Source: Lepidonotus clava (lineage: Eukaryota; Annelida; Polychaeta; Phyllodocida; Polynoidae). From it: a stretch of 64,000 nt of DNA. Each line of letters begins with the position of its first letter. The first letter of the stretch is position 1. Location of the stretch: assembly GCA_936440205.1 (NCBI GenBank), contig OW387147.1:17261629-17325628 (forward strand). Reading direction: 5' to 3'. The notes beneath the pieces are model-generated. The model did not search any database. It was not told the DNA's origin and saw nothing but the letters and a program-made list of their open reading frames with translations. This document shows, piece by piece, positions 12,170 through 23,129 of the stretch. The translations under genes were made by a program, and so were the position numbers.

Positions 12170-12320
12170 ATATCCAGGCACCTGCAGGGACTGAAAGGGG
12201 CAGCCAGTCATGCAGGTAAGACACCTGGAAGTGACAAACACCTGAGGAATGTGATCGGCCTACTGATCACCTGTATGTTCAGGTGTGACCCCTTGACCTC
12301 CCACCTCTGACCTTTGACCT
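12170..12320. promoter_or_regulatory. Cluster of nuclear-receptor half-sites and E-boxes
   Basis: TGACCTTTGACCT at 12308-12320 is a perfect DR1 of AGGTCA (HNF4, RXR/PPAR type). TGACCCCTTGACCT at 12286-12299 is a DR2 arrangement. CACCTG/CAGGTG E-boxes occur about five times from 12178 to 12286. The density is well above the surroundings. No adjacent gene start was found, so an enhancer role is speculative. Confidence 0.35.
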
Positions 12321-12505
12321 CTATAATACTATGAACTATGCCAATATATAGGCTATCTTGGAACCCATTGAGTAAAAGAACTCTCTGTGAAAATAGGATC
12401 AATAGGTTGGATTAGTTGGAGGTGCAAATGCTGTAATGGATGGATGCTTTATTTCTCAATTTATATAATTATTGTGCTAAATATTGATGTATAGCATGTA
12501 CAGAC

Positions 12506-12629
12506 CAGTGGCGGATCCAGAACTTTCAAAAGGGGGTGGGGTGCGTTATTGTAAACAATTTTCTTTAACTACTTTTTGGCCGAATTTTACATCAAATAGT
12601 CTAAATATGGCCCCAAAAATCCGCCACTG
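12506..12629. mobile_element. Complete 124-bp MITE with CAGTGGCGGAT ends
   Basis: The left end CAGTGGCGGATCCAG and right end ATCCGCCACTG are inverted, and the element is flanked by the 5-bp direct repeat CAGAC (12501-12505 and 12630-12634). Fragments of the family occur near 7163, 11990 (inverse), 18749, 46144 and 54434. CAGTGGCGG ends recall hAT-type elements, which normally make 8-bp duplications, so the superfamily is uncertain. Confidence 0.65.
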
Positions 12630-13100
12630 CAGACCTGCCTGACAGTTGTTGTGAGAGCAATCAGTATAGACAAAAGGCTGTCTAGATACTCGTCGCTGTG
12701 AGGGTTCTTCACCTAGCTCATATCACTTGCTGAAACGGATCAGCATCACTTGCGTGTTAAAGGCTTCGCTCTCATCATCTAGATCATAGCTGCATTGGAA
12801 ATTTCCAGTGTTTAAACGTGATTGTCCTTGTATGGGTACCGCAATCTATGTTGATATCATCGTGTTACAAGTTGTTGGTGTGAATCAAGTACCCTTCTAA
12901 TACATGTATCTATAGAATGAAAATAATAGTAAATTCTATTACGAAGTTTTCAGAACTTTTTGCGATTCATGAAATATGACTGAGAAACCGCTATGCTATA
13001 TCTTATATTTCAGTTACTTATTATTTGTAAAAGTGTTTATTTATAGAAAGGAAATGATTAGACATAATAACATAATAAGGTAATCGCCCCGCCCACCCCC

Positions 13101-13190
13101 CGATCCCCCCCGATCCCCCCCGATCCCCCCCGATCCCTCCCGATCCCCCCCGATCCCCCCCGATCCCCCCCGATCCCCCCCCCCCGATCT
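13101..13190. repeat. Tandem array of the 10-mer CGATCCCCCC
   Basis: Eight near-perfect 10-bp units (one CGATCCCTCC variant) are followed by an extended C run. On the minus strand this gives regular runs of six G separated by four bases, a pattern able to fold into G-quadruplexes, with i-motifs on the C strand. Confidence 0.9.
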
Positions 13191-13948
13191 GCTTCTGAAG
13201 TTCAGCCAGCTTCGGGAATTACAGAAAAGTTTGTGAAGTTCAAACTAGCAGGCTCAAATGCACTTGAAAGTAATGATATAGTTGATATTCGTGAGTGCAG
13301 AAAAGGCATGCATTGGTGTCAGTTGAATGGTGAGTTAGTACATTTTGGCATAGTTTAAACATAGAACTGTACTGAGCATTGTCTCCCTACAATTCCATGG
13401 TTTAAATAATCATCATCAGTCGATCGTGACCTTGCATAACATCGTCACGTGTGTGTATTGGATGATGCCACTGACAGTGCATAGCATGCCATGCACATGA
13501 TCATCATGTAGGACCGAAAATACTGCTCCCGAAGTTTATGGTATAATTATTATTGCACACGCCTGGGAGAGAAAAACAACAGTCTAATTTCTAAAATAAC
13601 ATAATTGTACATTTTAATAGTCATAATGGCATGCTTCTATAGACCCTCTGCAGAATGTTGTAGTGTAATAACCATTTGTTACAGAAATAGAAGTAGATAT
13701 GTAGATTTTAAATTTGAAAGATAAACCTCACACTTCTGGGGGGGGGGGGCTATAGGAAGTTGTGCTGCTTCTTTTATCTAAAACTAAAAAATTCCGAGTC
13801 ATTTACACGTCATCTTCTTGAATTCAACACAAAACCAATATGGGTAGGCCTATTAGTATATTATCCACAAAATACCTTACTTACTAGTCTCAAAATTCGC
13901 ATATAGGCCTAATGACAGTTGGCATAATGGACATTCTTAGCTTAGTCT
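13191..13948. other. Intergenic DNA, no gene seen
   Basis: It contains 12 G at 13738-13749 and several AGGCCT palindromes near 13850-13910. No long frame is present. Confidence 0.4.
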
Positions 13949-13952
13949 TTAA

Positions 13953-14291
13953 GGATAGATAAGGGGTCTCAGGACCATAGGCTGCATGACGGTTCATGCA
14001 AAATCAACCATGGTAGTTACATAAAAATATTTCACATCATTTGAAAGCCCACATTTTTATCTATCTGGTCATACAAGTTTAAACAAAATTAGATAAGAAT
14101 TATAGAAATTATGAATTTAAAACAGATTTTTTTAGTTTTATTTTTCAAACATCAATATCTCAGTATCGGGCGAAAGTAACCTGTATTCATATGCTGTATA
14201 TTGCAAAATATCGTGTTTGAAAGTTTTCAATTTAAAAACCAACGCTATGATCCCATTCGAAAGGTTCCCATGTCGGAGTTCCCCTTATTAA
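13953..14291. mobile_element. Probable TTAA-flanked element related to 60539-61253
   Basis: TTAA (13949-13952) is followed by GGATAGATAAGGGG; the right side reads CCCCTTATTAATTAA, giving an imperfect inverted end. The interior segment near 14125-14165 (AGATTTTTTTAGTTTTATTT, then ATATCTCAGT) matches 60700-60750 inside the complete element at 60539-61253. The right end is degraded, so its exact limit is uncertain. Confidence 0.45.
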
Positions 14292-14295
14292 TTAA

Positions 14296-15179
14296 CGCAT
14301 CAATTTTACTATCAATACTATGTAGAATTGGTGCTATCGTTAATTCTTAGGACTATTCATAGTACCTGAGAATAAATCATAGTACACACACAACGTTTTA
14401 ACCTGAGACTCAGAAAAGGAGCAAAGAAGGGACGAATGCATGAGAGGTTAGAACTTGGAAGAAGGCATAATGTGAACAGGAAGGGAACGAATGACGTACA
14501 TACATGGGGATACGTATAGAAAAACACGAGAAGATGTGACAGAGCGCAGGTACACACACTAAAATCATGAATTTATCTTAGATTTGCCCTGATCCCAAAG
14601 ATAAACTGATTTGTATAGAGCACACCTGGATCTGCACGGCTGGCATTGACCAAGGGGGTGCTGGGCTCAGCCTGATGAAAAGGGGGAAGGGCTGTATGGG
14701 GGATGTTTTTCGTGGGATTGGCAATATAGTTAGAGCCAAAGGTTGAACCATTGCTTATTTACTCCGTGCGACCATTGACACCAGGCGTATCTGAAGATAT
14801 GAGGCATGTTTAATTTCTAGTTAACCGAATCTCTAAGCTTTGCTCAGAACCACCTTCCCATGCTGTGAATAATTCCCCCATGCTTCTTGTTGGACAAGAC
14901 CTCTGTGAGTTTTATTAGATATTCTACCACAGGGCATTTATTATATCAGTTTAAATGGGCTTGACGAAATTATTGCATATTAAATTTAAAACTACTTTTT
15001 ATGGCATACCTTGAACACGTTACCCTCGTCCATCATGTATTTTAAACCATGTATGAACATTTACTATTACAGATACAGAAAAATCAATGAACTATAAACA
15101 AAAATACAATAAAGAATAATCTATAGGAAATATGTCAATTAGTTTAAAATGCTTAAAAACACCAGTCTTATACATATGC

Positions 15180-15240
<61 letters not shown>

Positions 15241-17065
15241 CAGTATTGTGTACATGTCAACACATTTCACAGAAAAAGGGTTAATGGATGGAGAACATTA
15301 ATTAACTCTCTTTTTAATGGAGATCTCAGGTCATACTCGGCCCAGTCGATCCACTTTTTGGGTTGCCACTTTATGAGCGCCTGCTATACGTTAAGTAAGA
15401 TATTCTATGAATGCTGCAAGAAATGCCGAAACCACATGGCAAGGAGGGGGAGATAAAAAGCCTTGACTGGCATGCAATCCTGGGTGTATTTCATCTAACA
15501 CCTGAGCAGATATGACATGGAGTAGCTTCACCCTGCTCTTCCACAAATAGTGGTTGACTTACCTGCCTGTCACATCCCCAGGAGGCAAGTGGCGAATGAA
15601 TTACCTACGTCAGCACCAGTCCAAAAAAAGCACAAGCAAAGTGAAAATCAAGAACTTGGTCAATAATCTGAATTTCAAGCATAGCCATAGCTGGGCGTCA
15701 TAAAGTTATTCAGAATTATAAGTGGTTTAATGGGCTGCCTACTTTAGTGCCGCTTGTGGTGTGACAGCTGTTTTCAAGGAAAGTGCTTATGCGTGTGTAA
15801 ATCAAGGGGTGTGTAGGTCATACACAAGTACCCTGGAGAGTATTTCAAAGGAAGCTAGTCGCCGGAATGTCCAGGAATTTGGGCAGTTCTAAAGCATTCA
15901 ATTGCTCACCCTGAGTGCTCTAGGCGAATTTATCAGGTTAAAAATCACTAATTCAATAATAGGGTTAAGGATCCGATTCTGACGCAAAGACTTCAACATA
16001 GAACTATGTTTGGGAAGGGTGTGTATATACAGCATCAAGGTTCTCGATCTTGGAATGCAATTAAGATGCATGCAGTATACATTAATTTTATAGGGGTATA
16101 GCGTGGTTTCAATTTGCAACAGATAGGCAACAAACTTAAATGACTAGGGACATGCAGTTTATCAATGCTATAGATAGGAGACACATGGAACTTGATTCGC
16201 AGAACAATAAAATACTATTTATGACAAGACAGAATCGCTTTTTATGAGAGAGTAATCATGACCCTAGGAATAACAATAATTAATCTTTCTTGAAATACAA
16301 CTCTAGTGACTTGAATAATCATCAAGTCGTGTAGCAAGATATTAGAAATAGAATTTCTTCTGGAAATATTTGTCTGTTTTCCAAGTTATTATCCGTTTGT
16401 CTGTTTTCCAAGTTATTAGCCGTTAGATAGTTTTGTCACCCAGGTTCCTCGCCTAGAATTATAGGGAGCAAGAGAAAGTTCATCTTGTTTTCTCTAAGGT
16501 TATCGTGTAGGTAACAATTAACGGGTCTCGGAACCGGTTGGAACGGTTTTATTCGGTGGAAGTTGTATGTAGTACAATATAATTATAAGGTATAAGGTAT
16601 GTAACATTAAACTCCAGATAACATAATCATGTGCCTATAGATTTTCCAGTTTGTTGAGATATAATTATATGAATACAACAGTAAAGAAAAAACAGGCAGG
16701 CAATGCCACAACATCTAAGTTTTCCTAACGGTATATTGCATGCCATATCTATAAGTAGGGACTCCTTCAAATCAAAAATTTGTGTGTTACAAAGGCATTA
16801 TCAAGATTTGCTCTAGTATTGATAGAGTGACTGTATATATGTATGTACTGAGTTCCTACAATTTATATTGATCATATGTGCTATGATGTGAGTTATGATG
16901 TCTATGCTCCCAATTGGTGATGTAATATTGTTGATTACAGTTTTTTTCAATTCCACCATCGTACATTTTTCATAATCATTCATATGCTAATCAATGTAAT
17001 AATCTGAAAACAAGGGGCACCCTTAAGTTTATTGTAAATAAAATCTTTAAAAAAACGACTGTAAA
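14296..17065. other. Intergenic DNA upstream of the Ig-domain gene
   Basis: AT-rich, with a TA/TG microsatellite at 15181-15239 and a fragment like the GGCGGATCCAG family near 14625. The tandem CTGTTTTCCAAGTTATTA occurs twice at 16374-16420. The upstream promoter of the gene at 17066 must lie here or further away, but no TATA box in a convincing place was seen. Confidence 0.4.
15181..15239. repeat. (TA)n-(TG)n microsatellite
   Basis: About nine TA units run straight into about 20 TG units. The cysteine/valine frame across it is an artefact. Confidence 0.95.
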
Positions 17066-17299
17066 ATGTCTCCACGTGTCCGTTGTGTCTCCAGGGCCGG
17101 TGTGCTGGTGCTGCTGGTGGTGTTGCTGGACCCTGGAGGAGGCCTACAGGAGGCGGCGAGCCTGCCGGCCCCGGAGGAGCCCTACCACCAGGTGTACGTG
17201 TACGCCACCCCTTCCTACACGTCCCTGTCCGCCCGGAGCACCGTCAGGGTCACCTGCAACGCCGAGGCCCCCTTCGAGCCCCCCTACGTCTCATTCTGG
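17066..17299 (+). CDS. Secreted single-Ig-domain protein, exon 1
   Basis: This exon has a start codon, a signal peptide (basic MSPRVRCVSR, then the hydrophobic stretch VLVLLVVLLDPG) and the first half of an immunoglobulin-like domain: beta strand VRVTCNAE with the first core cysteine, then the core tryptophan in VSFW as the last codon. It ends at a strong donor, TGG|GTAAGA, in phase 0. It is strikingly GC-rich against its AT-rich surroundings, as is exon 2, which supports real coding. Joined in phase to 21520-21741 it gives about 151 residues. The likely role is a secreted or surface recognition molecule; the exact family is not recognised. The 4.2-kb intron that follows holds four tRNA genes. 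Confidence 0.75.
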
Positions 17300-17711
17300 G
17301 TAAGATCTCTTAAAGGTGACACGAAAAGAAAAATGCCGAAATACAGAATATTAATTATCTTATTTCATTGATATTCATTCGAATGAAACACTGAGAATTG
17401 ACGAGGATGATTAATGAACCATAAGTTTAAGAGCCAGTATCATATGTCAAGTGTGAATGTGCAGGAGGGAAACCTCTTTACCGCTAGGGACGCTGAGGAA
17501 AATCGTAATATATATGGAAGAAAATACTATTTCTTCTATATGATATTATTCATTTGTCTTAGTACATATATAATGATGGATAATTCTGGGTATGACGTAA
17601 CTTGTGGACCAGGTTCTGTTTAACGCATTTGATGCTTAAAGTAGTAGCAGTAGATCTTTGATTGACAGTCAAGAAGTCAAATTTGACTTATATGTCAAGT
17701 TGAAGAGGAAG

Positions 17712-17783
17712 AGCAGAGTGGCGCAGTGGAAGCGTGCTGGGCCCATAACCCAGAGGTCCGTGGATCGAAACCACGCTCTGCTA
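17712..17783 (+). tRNA. tRNA-iMet (CAT), copy 1
   Basis: The 72-nt sequence starts AGCAGAGTGGCGCAG, has the anticodon loop CCCATAA (anticodon CAT) between GGG and CCC, the initiator-type T arm GGATCGAAACC, and closes the acceptor stem with CTCTGCT plus A. The three G:C pairs at the base of the anticodon stem, the A-U first pair and the AUCG T loop mark the eukaryotic initiator. The A box (TGGCGCAGTGG) and B box (GGATCGAAACC) serve as its internal pol III promoter. The T-run downstream is weak (TATTTAT). It lies on the same strand as the host gene, in its intron. Confidence 0.97.
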
Positions 17784-18748
17784 ACAAATATTTATGCTCC
17801 TGCCAATTCCATGATATTCTTGACACTTGTCCTGGATTGCACCCGTGTGTAATCCGAGCGCATTTATACCGCATTCCGGAGTCTAGGTACGCGCATGCGT
17901 GTTCCTTTGGCGCCAGTACCTGTGGGGGGTCAAGCACGACTTTTAAGCCAATCAGGCTATCCCCTTGTTCAGTACGGCGGCTCCCAGTGGGCCTCTCCCA
18001 AATGCGGTATACAAAAGAGAGCCCCTGGATACAGAGCATTTACATCTCATTTAAATATTGGTGCGCACCTTTCTGGCGCCACCCAGCTTCGTCATTCTTC
18101 TCTATACCCTCCAGCCATACTCACATCTTTTCTTACCCACCCACCATCCCTTTATAAAACCTCTTCATACATTGGGCAAATGACTTTTATTACGGGACGC
18201 TGTGTTGTTAATATTTTACTCAACGGTTTATACCTAAACTTATTTAAGGGCAGTCAAAGATGTATAATTAGCTACGCATTAGCATCTTGGGGCAGTCACG
18301 CCCTAAAACACAACCCCAGGTTGTTTTATCACAAACTGTGATTAAAACTGCGTATCCTATCTCTCTTTTCTCTCTTTTAATTGTGAAGGACAGCACACGA
18401 ATGCAACAAAACATACAATGCAAAAAGTTAATTCTCCCTTTTCCGCATATTAAAATTTTCCTCCAATATTGTTTATCAAGTAATTCACTTCAGGGTTGCC
18501 CCTGGTTTTCAGTGATACTAAATGAACATAAATTGTAGTGCATTTATAAACATTAAGTGAAAATTATAACTAGGGTCTATATACATCAAGATCAATACAA
18601 AGTATTCCTTTGTTGTGTACTTTTTATCTATCCTTTATATTATGTCCCACAGATTGGACCTAATGAAGCAAATCAATATAGACACAATGTTTTAATTTAG
18701 AACTGATTCGACATTTGAGTGTATGTATTTTTTTTTGGATTAATAGTC

Positions 18749-18790
18749 TCGGACTGATCCAGAAATTTCTAAAAGGGGGTGGGGCGCTCT
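18749..18790 (+). repeat. End fragment of the GGCGGATCCAG family
   Basis: GACTGATCCAGAAATTTC followed by TAAAAGGGGGTGGGGCGC parallels the left end at 12506. The right end was not identified. Confidence 0.4.
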
Positions 18791-19061
18791 TATGTACAGA
18801 TTTGAGGATACAAATGTCCGTTGGAATGCATACCTGGTAGGAGGCCTACCTGTTTTAGGAAGTCGTTACTTTCACACTTTTAACAGAAATATGGGAAAAG
18901 AATAGTGTTATGCATAGGCCTACCTTCAGTAATTGCTATATCCTATGAAGAAACTAATTAATGTCCGAATCTAATCTAATGCGATCTAATTTCAAAACAG
19001 ATGATTGATATTATATCCATAAAAATCAATAAAAACGTGGCATTTAAAAGCGAATATCACA

Positions 19062-19134
19062 GGTCTTGTGGCGCAATGGATAACGCGTCTGACTACGGAT
19101 CAGAAGATTCCAGGTTCGAATCCTGGCAAGATCG
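19062..19134 (+). tRNA. tRNA-Arg (ACG)
   Basis: The 73-nt sequence has acceptor GGTCTTG pairing with CAAGATC (one G-U), A box TGGCGCAATGG, anticodon loop CTACGGA (anticodon ACG, read as ICG) and B box GGTTCGAATCC. A run of ten T at 19141-19150 is a good pol III terminator. Confidence 0.97.
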
Positions 19135-19313
19135 GTACAATTTTTTTTTCTTGTTCACTTTGTTTTCTGTTACTTTTTTTTATTACCTGGGTATCACAGA
19201 TATTTGAATGTTTTGTCAGGTAACTCCATTTTTAGAGAGAGAAAAAATGATGGGAAAAAGCGCATTTCCCACATATCGTTAATGTAGCTACAGTTCCGGT
19301 AGGTGGCCGACTT

Positions 19314-19332
19314 CTCACCTGTGACAGGTGAG
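19314..19332. repeat. E-box palindrome between tRNA genes
   Basis: CTCACCTG-TGA-CAGGTGAG is a perfect 8-bp-arm palindrome; further CACCTG/CAGGTG motifs follow at 19355-19395. It could bind bHLH or Snail-type factors or simply be a hairpin. Confidence 0.5.
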
Positions 19333-19406
19333 CGTCCAAGGGGCCCTAACTGGGTCACCTGGACACACCACCTGAACACTCACACTCAGGTGAGTCAAAA
19401 CCGTAC

Positions 19407-19477
19407 TGCATCGGCCGGGAATCGAACCCGGGCCGCCCGCGTGGCAGGCGAGCATTCTACCACTGAACCACCGATGC
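19407..19477 (-). tRNA. tRNA-Gly (GCC)
   Basis: On the minus strand the 71-nt sequence starts GCATCGGTGGTTCAGTGG, has anticodon GCC in the loop CTGCCAC, the T arm GGGTTCGATTCCC and acceptor closure CCGATGC plus A. A TTTT run follows on the minus strand (19397-19400). It is opposite in direction to the other three tRNAs in the cluster. Confidence 0.97.
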
Positions 19478-20152
19478 TTACGAAGCGGTGACATTTTAGA
19501 AACAATAAGATTTTTCTTTTCAAGAAATAAAGATCTATATTATTAAAAGATATAGTACGTACAGTATACTCGTTTCCTTAGAAAGTTCAATGTTATTTGG
19601 ACCTGTCTGCATGCATGGTCTGTAGAAGGCCTGTTAGTGTACCCAACAATTTCCATTTAAACCCATATCCCGATCGATTGCCCAGGCCTATTCTGCAAAC
19701 AGGAAGCCACTCTATTGAAATAGGTCTATATGCCTTTCGCCATGTGTTTTTTTTTTATTATATATTGTTCTTATATTAATGGGAAATCAAAGGGGATTTT
19801 AGACCCCCCCCCCCCCCCGACGTATCCACACGTCCGCTCGACGGAGGGCCTGGCCGCAGCATCGATTCAAAATCGGTCTTGAAGTTGTGGCAAAGATGAG
19901 TTGTAATTGTTCCATTCATGCCCTTATACATTGTCCTAGCTTGTATTAAATTAAACGGGGAAATGTATCTGAAGATTCGGCATTGTACATAAGTATCCAG
20001 GATACTTGCAATACCCCTGAACGGACAGTGTCCACCCCCATCCCTACTCCACTCCCAATGACCTCATTATTGAGGACGGACAAAGACCTTTCATCCCCAT
20101 ACCTGCACACTACAAAAGCCACACCTGGTCGGCCAGTGCCCCACCTTCACAC

Positions 20153-20224
20153 AGCAGAGTGGCGCAGTGGAAGCGTGCTGGGCCCATAACCCAGAGGTCC
20201 GTGGATCGAAACCACGCTCTGCTA
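20153..20224 (+). tRNA. tRNA-iMet (CAT), copy 2
   Basis: It is identical over all 72 nt to the copy at 17712-17783, while the flanks differ apart from the next few bases (ACAA), so only the gene is conserved. TTTTT at 20229-20233 is a pol III terminator. Confidence 0.97.
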
Positions 20225-20492
20225 ACAATTTTTCCTTGTGAATTAGTTTTTGCTGGGTACAGAATTCCAAGAAAAGAGAAATAAGTCAACTAGTAAGCCT
20301 TAATTTCATTCGCCACGAATATAGATGTAAGCTTAATATTCTCTAAGACAGGTGTGTGTCATAGCCTTATCTAGGTTAGGAAAGTCCTTAGTTATGGTCA
20401 TGCATGGGTGACTGTAACTAAGGCCAGAGGGGGACAGATCAGGTTAGAGATAAGGACTGACCAATCAGATAGGCCAAAAATGTCCCCCTCTA

Positions 20493-20507
20493 GGTTGCTA
20501 AGCAACC
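20493..20507. promoter_or_regulatory. X-box-like palindrome inside a dispersed repeat
   Basis: GGTTGCT-A-AGCAACC resembles an RFX site with a one-base spacer. The surrounding 60 bp match 8727-8790, so it may be repeat-borne. Confidence 0.25.
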
Positions 20508-21246
20508 TGAGATGGGAATCCCCCATACCCTGTCTTTGAGAATATGGGGAACTGAGATAGAGAAAAGAAGGCAGAGCACAATCAGCCTTTGTTTCTCTCT
20601 TCAATTATTCACTTTAACCATAGACATGATATCTATCACAACCAAAGATGTGGCATTACAGAACGTTCTAATAACATCGAAAACGCCACAAAACGCTATT
20701 ACTACGCCGAAGAACGTTACAGTGATGTCGCTCATTGGCTAGGTTATGAGACAGAGATTTAGTATTATTTAATAACTTAGACCTCTACCATTTGATTTGG
20801 TAGGCTACTAGTAAAGACCTTACATGGCGAGTACGTTATACTGCGAAAAACACGTGGTTACTCATAACTATAGGTGCAAACATTGGCAGTTCTCTATATA
20901 ACCAGCTTATTCGAGGAATAAAATTTAGAACTAGGTGCACATAACAATCAATTTAATTCAAAGTGCTATGAATTATCTATCAGTGTAACTGTAACCTTCT
21001 CTTCGCCCTTCCTGATTTTGTACAGCCCTAATCACACTCATTTTGATGTATACCATCTTTGTCAGTAATACCTTTTACATTCCGGAATTTGGTTTAGATA
21101 GTCCAAAACTTTCAAACTTTCAAACTGAGCCTCCAGGTGGCTCCAAAGGAGGGGAAGCCCAATAGTTTCACAAATATTGGTTCTGTTGACACCTGTCAAA
21201 AAAGAGTTTAGTGTAATCTAATGAATGACAATTTGTAGATCATTAA

Positions 21247-21455
21247 AGGGGATGATCCACAATGTGATTTTGGGCCAATTTTGAAAATCGGTTTGTTAAA
21301 TAATCGTTTTTCTTATAAAATATACAATTTTCCAAAGAGTTTTGAATAATCCATATCAGAAAAAATCACAGGGAAACCAATCCAGGCCAAATATGCAATA
21401 AAAAACGTATGAGAAGAAAATCGGCTGGCATTATGTCAAATCATGGATCATGGCC
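21247..21455. mobile_element. TTAA-flanked MITE (209 bp) in the Ig-gene intron
   Basis: TTAA at 21243-21246 and 21456-21459 bound imperfect inverted ends: AGGGGATGATCCACAATG on the left and, inverted, GGCCATGATCCATGATTT on the right. No coding frame is present. It is similar in kind but not in sequence to the elements at 2484 and 4368. Confidence 0.6.
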
Positions 21456-21519
21456 TTAACTAATTGTTAAAAACCATCCCTCACCAGTTTATTGTATCCT
21501 TTGTGGCACTATTTTCCAG

Positions 21520-21741
21520 CAGCGCCTTCCGCAGGGTTACATCACGTGGCTGAGTGATGAGGACGCGGGCATATCGATCCGCCCGGTGGGGGAGCCGGGC
21601 AACAGGTCGGTGACCCTTGACCTGTGGATCGGGCCCGCCTTCTACGACCAGATGCAGCCCGGCAGGAACGTCTACATGTGCCGGGCCGCCACCACAGACA
21701 ACCTGATGGGCTCTATGAACTTTACCGTCAACAAGGTCTGA
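21520..21741 (+). CDS. Secreted single-Ig-domain protein, exon 2
   Basis: It follows the acceptor TTTTCCAG and is read in phase 0 from exon 1 (an alternative start at 21523, one codon later, is also in phase). It supplies the second half of the Ig-like domain: ITWLSDEDAG, VTLDLWIG, and the core-cysteine strand NVYMCRAATT, with N-glycosylation sequons NRS and NFT. The frame stops at TGA 21739-21741, giving a protein of about 151 residues with no membrane span. The last codons AAC AAG are followed by GTCTGA, which could be a weak donor, so more exons cannot be excluded. No polyadenylation signal lies close; the first AATAAA-like sites are near 22470-22740. Confidence 0.7.
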   Translation, partial: QRLPQGYITWLSDEDAGISIRPVGEPGNRSVTLDLWIGPAFYDQMQPGRNVYMCRAATTDNLMGSMNFTVNKV

Positions 21742-23090
21742 GATGACACATTATATGAAGTTAATGACACGCTCAGAGGGCTTCTAGGGGTGTCTAGGGG
21801 GTTTCCTGGGTGTCTAGAAATTGTTAGAGTGTCTGGAACTGTCCAGGATGTCTGGAATCCTTTAAGGTGTCTGAAATCGTCTGAGGTGTATGGAATCTAG
21901 CTCTGGGGTGACTTGAATCTTCTAGGCCAACTGGAAACCCCAGTATGTTTCACGTTATTTAATACAATTGATGTGCAATGGGCATTGGGTATCTCTGCGA
22001 TTGAAGAAATTGTTCAAGTTTTCTCCCCAATACGGTACAAGATAACAATACATGTATATTTATCTGCCAAGACGAAACAAGATAATTTTAAAATAATCTC
22101 TAGAATATAGATTCATTAACCCTCTTTCCTTTTCAAAACATTTTAATCGTTTAGGCCAGGATCAGTTCTAGCCTAATTTGAAGGGCAAGCTTTCGAAATT
22201 AGAAGTAAATTGCCTTCTTATGGTTCTATAAGAATTTCACCATCAGCTATTGTATATTTATCAATGCAAAGCAACAATTATACATGTACATGTCTTGAAT
22301 CTATTATTTACATAATTGCATACCACTTCTTTTTTTATTTATGTAGCTGAAAGTGGGAGATTGTCATACACTTGATATCATTACAAACTAACTAGTAATA
22401 TCGACATATTATTCTTCTTTTCTTGACTATTCAAGCACATGTATTGGACACTAGTCATCTACATTGAGAAATAAATACAATACTTACCCACGTATGCAAT
22501 ATACCACCAATCAGACCAATAAATAATATGACCGCATTATTGCCTTCCCTATGCATATCGGTTCCATAATGATAATATCATTTCATCGTATGTATGTATG
22601 AGCAGTATTGTATTATCGCCGCAATAACTATGATGCAATATTATAATTATAACAACAGGCATGTTTTGCATTGATGTGCACGTCATTCTCATTGTTTTCT
22701 ATTATTCTATCTTGTTTTTCAAAGATGGCTATGTAAAATAAATATTTTCATATAGAAAACTATATTTTCCTTTTTATATCTAACATCGTCATATATAAAC
22801 ATGTACGATGCATTACGTCCCAAGCATATCAGGAAACATTCACATGATAATGAAACATGAATTCGAAAATTAAACTAGTGATATTCCGACACCAACTAAT
22901 TCAAAAGATCGTTTCTGCAATTACCGTTAATTTTCTTTTCAATTTACGTTTCCTATTTTTTGAAATTGATAACATAAATATGTACATTTATGAGACTATA
23001 TATATGATATATATTTCATAATAATTGTATAGTTTGATAATCAATTACTTTGTTGTTAAAACGCGTGCATATAACCTGTATGAGTATGGC
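21742..23090. other. AT-rich DNA downstream of the Ig-domain gene
   Basis: A degenerate run of GTCTAGG/GTCTGGAA motifs at 21785-21920 follows the exon. The rest is very AT-rich with AATAAA-like signals near 22472, 22521 and 22737. No gene is seen. Confidence 0.4.
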
Positions 23091-23129
23091 CCTCAAGGAA
23101 ACGCCAATGAAATCTGAGCCTCAATTAGT

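Larger units (their letters stand above)
17300..21519 (+). other. Intron of the Ig-domain gene carrying tRNA genes
   Basis: It is bounded by GTAAGA and by TTTTCCAG and joins two phase-0 exons. Inside are four tRNA genes, a 15-C run at 19804-19818, a GGCGGATCCAG-type fragment near 18749 and a TTAA-flanked MITE at 21247-21455. Frames of 143 and 148 codons at 17726-18341 overlap the first tRNA and each other and are not credible genes. Confidence 0.7.

Noticed and set aside
13101-13190. CRISPR-like array
   Set aside because: Units are contiguous 10-mers without spacers in animal DNA; this is a simple tandem repeat.
17726-18341. Frames of 143 and 148 codons in the Ig-gene intron
   Set aside because: They overlap each other and the first overlaps a tRNA gene; no protein-like pattern is visible.
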